Positions 5,429 to 7,042 of a DNA stretch of 7,042 nucleotides are shown here, one piece after another. Position numbers and translations under genes: made by a program. The stretch comes from Lutispora sp041687175 (GTDB lineage Bacteria; Bacillota; Clostridia; Lutisporales; Lutisporaceae), in NCBI RefSeq assembly GCF_041687175.1, contig NZ_JAWLCK010000127.1, forward strand, positions 1 to 7,042. The letters run 5' to 3'. The number at the start of each line of letters is the position of its first letter. The first letter of the stretch is position 1. The notes under the pieces are model-generated. The model was not told the DNA's origin and did no database searches. It saw only the letters and a program-made list of their open reading frames with translations.

Positions 5429-5456
5429 ATTATACGGATTGTTAGATGTAAGTCAA
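5429..5456 (-). promoter_or_regulatory. Promoter of the four-helix-bundle gene
   Basis: On the minus strand TTGACT (5451-5456) is followed after 16 bp by a perfect TATAAT (5429-5434). Transcription would begin near 5422, about 30 bases before the start codon. No inverted repeat overlaps it. Confidence 0.7.
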
Positions 5457-5522
5457 ATTTTAATGCTAGAATTTTTATAAAATTGTTTTTAAAAGTTAAA
5501 AGGCTTAATCATATAATTCGTA

Positions 5523-5554
5523 ATTAGTCCTTAACTTTTGCACTTAGGACTAAT
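5523..5554 (+). other. 9-bp inverted repeat in the intergenic region
   Basis: ATTAGTCCT (5523-5531) pairs perfectly with AGGACTAAT (5546-5554) around a 14-base loop. A run of seven Ts occurs only 11 bases later (5566-5572), too far for a standard terminator. It could be an operator, a decayed terminator, or an end of an inserted segment. Confidence 0.4.
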
Positions 5555-5697
5555 ATCCTAGCATGTTTTTTTGACGCTTAAAAATTAATTAAAGCATTGT
5601 TATATCAAGGATTTGGGGGAATTTGCTAAATATATATAGAGAAAGGTAATGTGAAAAAGAGGAAGAGGATTTAGGATATAAAGGTAGATAAAAATAC

Positions 5698-5727
5698 TTG
5701 ACTTTGCAATAAATGATTTACTATAAA
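5698..5727 (+). promoter_or_regulatory. Promoter of a leader RNA upstream of parM
   Basis: TTGACT (5698-5703) and TATAAA (5722-5727) are separated by 18 bp, giving a predicted start near 5734. The first feature downstream is not a gene but the terminator at 5797-5828, so the transcript would be a short RNA of about 95 bases unless the terminator is read through into parM. Confidence 0.5.
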
Positions 5728-5733
5728 AAATTG

Positions 5734-5828
5734 TCTTTAATAATAAGGTATTTTAATGAATTGACATTATATACCTCCGTTAAAATAAATTCCTACGCTT
5801 ACCTGACTATCAGGTAAGCAATTTTTTT
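5734..5828 (+). ncRNA. Putative attenuator leader or small RNA before parM
   Basis: Between the promoter and terminator, AGGTAT (5746-5751) can pair with ATACCT (5771-5776), while the overlapping TATTTTAA (5749-5756) can pair with TTAAAATA (5780-5787). The two pairings compete for the same bases. No reading frame with a ribosome binding site is visible inside. This is the layout of an attenuator or a short regulatory RNA. Its 5' end is only an estimate from the promoter. Confidence 0.3.
5797..5828 (+). terminator. Strong rho-independent terminator with no gene upstream
   Basis: GCTTACCTGA (5797-5806) and TCAGGTAAGC (5810-5819) form a perfect 10-bp stem with a 3-base loop, followed by AA and seven Ts (5822-5828). 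On this strand the nearest gene upstream ends at 4692 and already has its own terminator, so this one must act on a leader or small RNA, or be left over from a lost gene. Confidence 0.85.
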
Positions 5829-5911
5829 ATTGCAGAAATACTTGAAATTATAAAAAGTGATTTAATAAAAGAACTATGAAGAACCAAAACCACTAGATTG
5901 GGGGAATTGTT

Positions 5912-6820
5912 ATGAGAAATAGGATTTTATTAGGTCTTGATAATGGGAACAAATGTACAAAAACAAGTGAAGGTTATATTAGCGAATCAGGTTTTACTAA
6001 ATCTAATACTGAACCAATATCATCAAGCAATCTTTTAATCTATGAAGGTAAATTTTATAGCATCGGAGGCCAGAGGTTAAGTGTTCAAATGGACAAGACT
6101 ATCAACCAGGATGCTTTCATCTTATCGTTGCCTGCAATTGCAGATGCGATAAACAAAGCACAAGTAGAAGGTGAAGTAGATGTAATCCTGGGCGTAGGGC
6201 TTCCGATTGTCAATTATGGAATTCTTAAGAAAAAGTTTCGGGAATATTTTTTAAAGCGGGATATAAAGTTTAATTTTAACAAAAAGAATTATGCAATCAA
6301 TATAGTTGATTGCCGTACTTATCCTCAAGGGTATTCCGCATTAATAACGGTGTTTAACAGTTACAAAAATCTTCTATGCAATGTTATTGATATTGGTGGA
6401 TATACAATTGATTTTTTCAGAGTAGAAAATGGAATCATAGATGTTTCAGCATGCTATTCGCTTCCCAACGGAATCATCACATTAATTGCCAATATACAGC
6501 AGGAACTTCTTAAAACAAATATCAGACTTACGGAAACTCAGATACAGGAGATTATCACAGGAAAAGAACCTGTTCTTTTCGAGGCAGATATTAAGGAAGT
6601 AATTAAAGTGATGTCAGAAGAGTATGTAGAAAATATATTAGCGAAAATTCAAGAATATGGATTTGAGTTTCACAATCCTACTGTTTTTACAGGGGGAGGG
6701 AGCATAATGCTTCAGGATTACATTGAAAAGTCAAATAGAGTAAAGTACACGGACTTTCTTGACCAGTTTGCAAATGCCAAAGGTTTTAAAATCCTATTAG
6801 AGCAAGAACTAAGAAGGTGA
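5912..6820 (+). CDS. parM: Actin-like ATPase for DNA segregation, ParM/StbA family
   Basis: A cytoplasmic actin-like ATPase that forms filaments and pushes or pulls plasmid copies apart with a DNA-binding adaptor. The 302 residues show the actin-fold nucleotide motifs in order: phosphate 1, LLGLDNGNKCTKT (residues 6-18); phosphate 2, NVIDIGGYTIDFF (157-169); and the adenosine motif TVFTGGGSIML (257-267). The segment VILGVGLPIVNYG (91-103) is typical of the ParM/Alp N-terminal domain. ATG at 5912 follows GGGGG at 5900-5904. The length is slightly short of R1 ParM (about 320). It is followed after 4 bp by a ParR-like gene, the usual order in these operons. Such genes occur on plasmids and on some integrative elements of Firmicutes, so they suggest a mobile replicon. 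Confidence 0.88.
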   Translation: MRNRILLGLDNGNKCTKTSEGYISESGFTKSNTEPISSSNLLIYEGKFYSIGGQRLSVQMDKTINQDAFILSLPAIADAINKAQVEGEVDVILGVGLPIVNYGILKKKFREYFLKRDIKFNFNKKNYAINIVDCRTYPQGYSALITVFNSYKNLLCNVIDIGGYTIDFFRVENGIIDVSACYSLPNGIITLIANIQQELLKTNIRLTETQIQEIITGKEPVLFEADIKEVIKVMSEEYVENILAKIQEYGFEFHNPTVFTGGGSIMLQDYIEKSNRVKYTDFLDQFANAKGFKILLEQELRR

Positions 6821-6824
6821 GTTT

Positions 6825-6947
6825 ATGACAACAAAACGAATAAACCTCTCTTTTTCCATAGATAGAGAGGATGACTTAAAGGTATATAGAATACTTTCTG
6901 AACAGAAATATAAAACAGATTATGTCATAAAGGCAGTATTAAGTTAA
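6825..6947 (+). CDS. Short ParR-like adaptor, probably truncated
   Basis: A 40-residue frame with a good ribosome binding site (AAGGTGAG, 6813-6820, overlapping the end of parM) and ATG at 6825. The product begins MTTKRINLSFSI, then DREDDLKVYRILSEQKYKTD, then YVIKAVLS. This pattern of a basic N-terminal strand, a helix and a second helix is the ribbon-helix-helix start of the small proteins that follow parM in Firmicutes. Those proteins usually continue for several tens of residues with a charged tail that contacts the filament. Here TAA follows directly after the DNA-binding part, and the other two frames stop quickly, so a simple frameshift does not rescue it. It may be a truncated gene or a minimal DNA-binding adaptor. 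Confidence 0.6.
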   Translation: MTTKRINLSFSIDREDDLKVYRILSEQKYKTDYVIKAVLS

Positions 6948-6978
6948 CCTCTTGTGCTAGGTAGTAAGATTTGATTTT

Positions 6979-7017
6979 AAGGAATATTATACCAACTAAT
7001 AAGGGTATAAAATCCTT
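6979..7017 (+). other. Imperfect hairpin after the ParR-like frame
   Basis: AAGGA (6979-6983) and TTATACC (6987-6993) pair with GGTATAA (7004-7010) and TCCTT (7013-7017), with a small internal loop and a 10-base apical loop. There is no T-tract after it, so it is not a clear terminator. It could be a weak terminator, an operator, or part of a rearrangement boundary. Confidence 0.35.
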
Positions 7018-7042
7018 GCTAGATAATTTTGTGTGGATTAAT

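Noticed and set aside
5642..5818. Scattered AGGTA copies (5644, 5682, 5746, 5813) as a possible parC centromere
   Set aside because: The cores are only five to seven bases, spacing is irregular, and two belong to RNA hairpins. Not enough to call a centromere array.
1..7042. Search for CRISPR array, tRNA or rRNA
   Set aside because: No regular repeat-spacer array of suitable length and no tRNA or rRNA sequence was seen. The 20-bp tandem units at 281-340 have no spacers.

Overview
The window reads as accessory DNA from a low-GC, Gram-positive anaerobe of the Clostridia. The evidence is the strongly AT-rich sequence, purine-rich ribosome binding sites (AGGAGG, AGGGGG), two TTG starts, and an Acr3 whose key residues (Cys138, Glu305) carry the same numbers as those I recall for Alkaliphilus metalliredigens Acr3. 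The species cannot be named from this sequence alone.

Layout. (1) Positions 1-450 hold no intact gene. There are two facing arrays of a short repeat: AATAAAGTTGGTTC-like units three times in tandem at exact 20-bp spacing (281-340), and inverted, widely spaced units at 43, 121 and 202. Just inside the tandem array is an 18-codon reading frame with a good ribosome binding site. This looks like two abutting ends of multi-site transposons (Tn7-like or IS21-like), one with a truncated first gene. (2) Positions 453-4839 are a complete arsenic-resistance operon: promoter, operator, arsR, a second operator, acr3, arsC, an ArsP/DUF318 permease, a small Cys-rich frame, a thioredoxin-like protein, a 62-bp nested palindrome, a 13-cysteine DUF2703 protein and a rho-independent terminator. 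(3) Positions 4840-5911 are mostly non-coding. They contain one leftward gene for a four-helix-bundle (23S rRNA intervening-sequence type) protein with its own promoter, then a leader-like region with a promoter, alternative RNA pairings and a strong terminator. (4) Positions 5912-6947 encode an actin-like ParM segregation ATPase and, 4 bp later, the N-terminus of a ParR-like adaptor that stops after 40 codons.

How the genes work together. ArsR (As(III)-binding motif ELCVCE) should repress from a TTGACA/TATTAT promoter whose start region lies in an inverted repeat. A better copy of the same operator sits just before acr3, so the efflux and reductase genes may have their own control. ArsC reduces arsenate to arsenite with thioredoxin-type chemistry, and Acr3 exports arsenite. 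The second half of the operon (ArsP-like permease, Cys-rich frame, CCNC thioredoxin, DUF2703) looks like a second thiol-based export module, perhaps for organoarsenicals or thiol-bound arsenite; this part is inference. The parM/parR-like genes suggest the cluster rides on a plasmid or on an integrative element with a segregation system.
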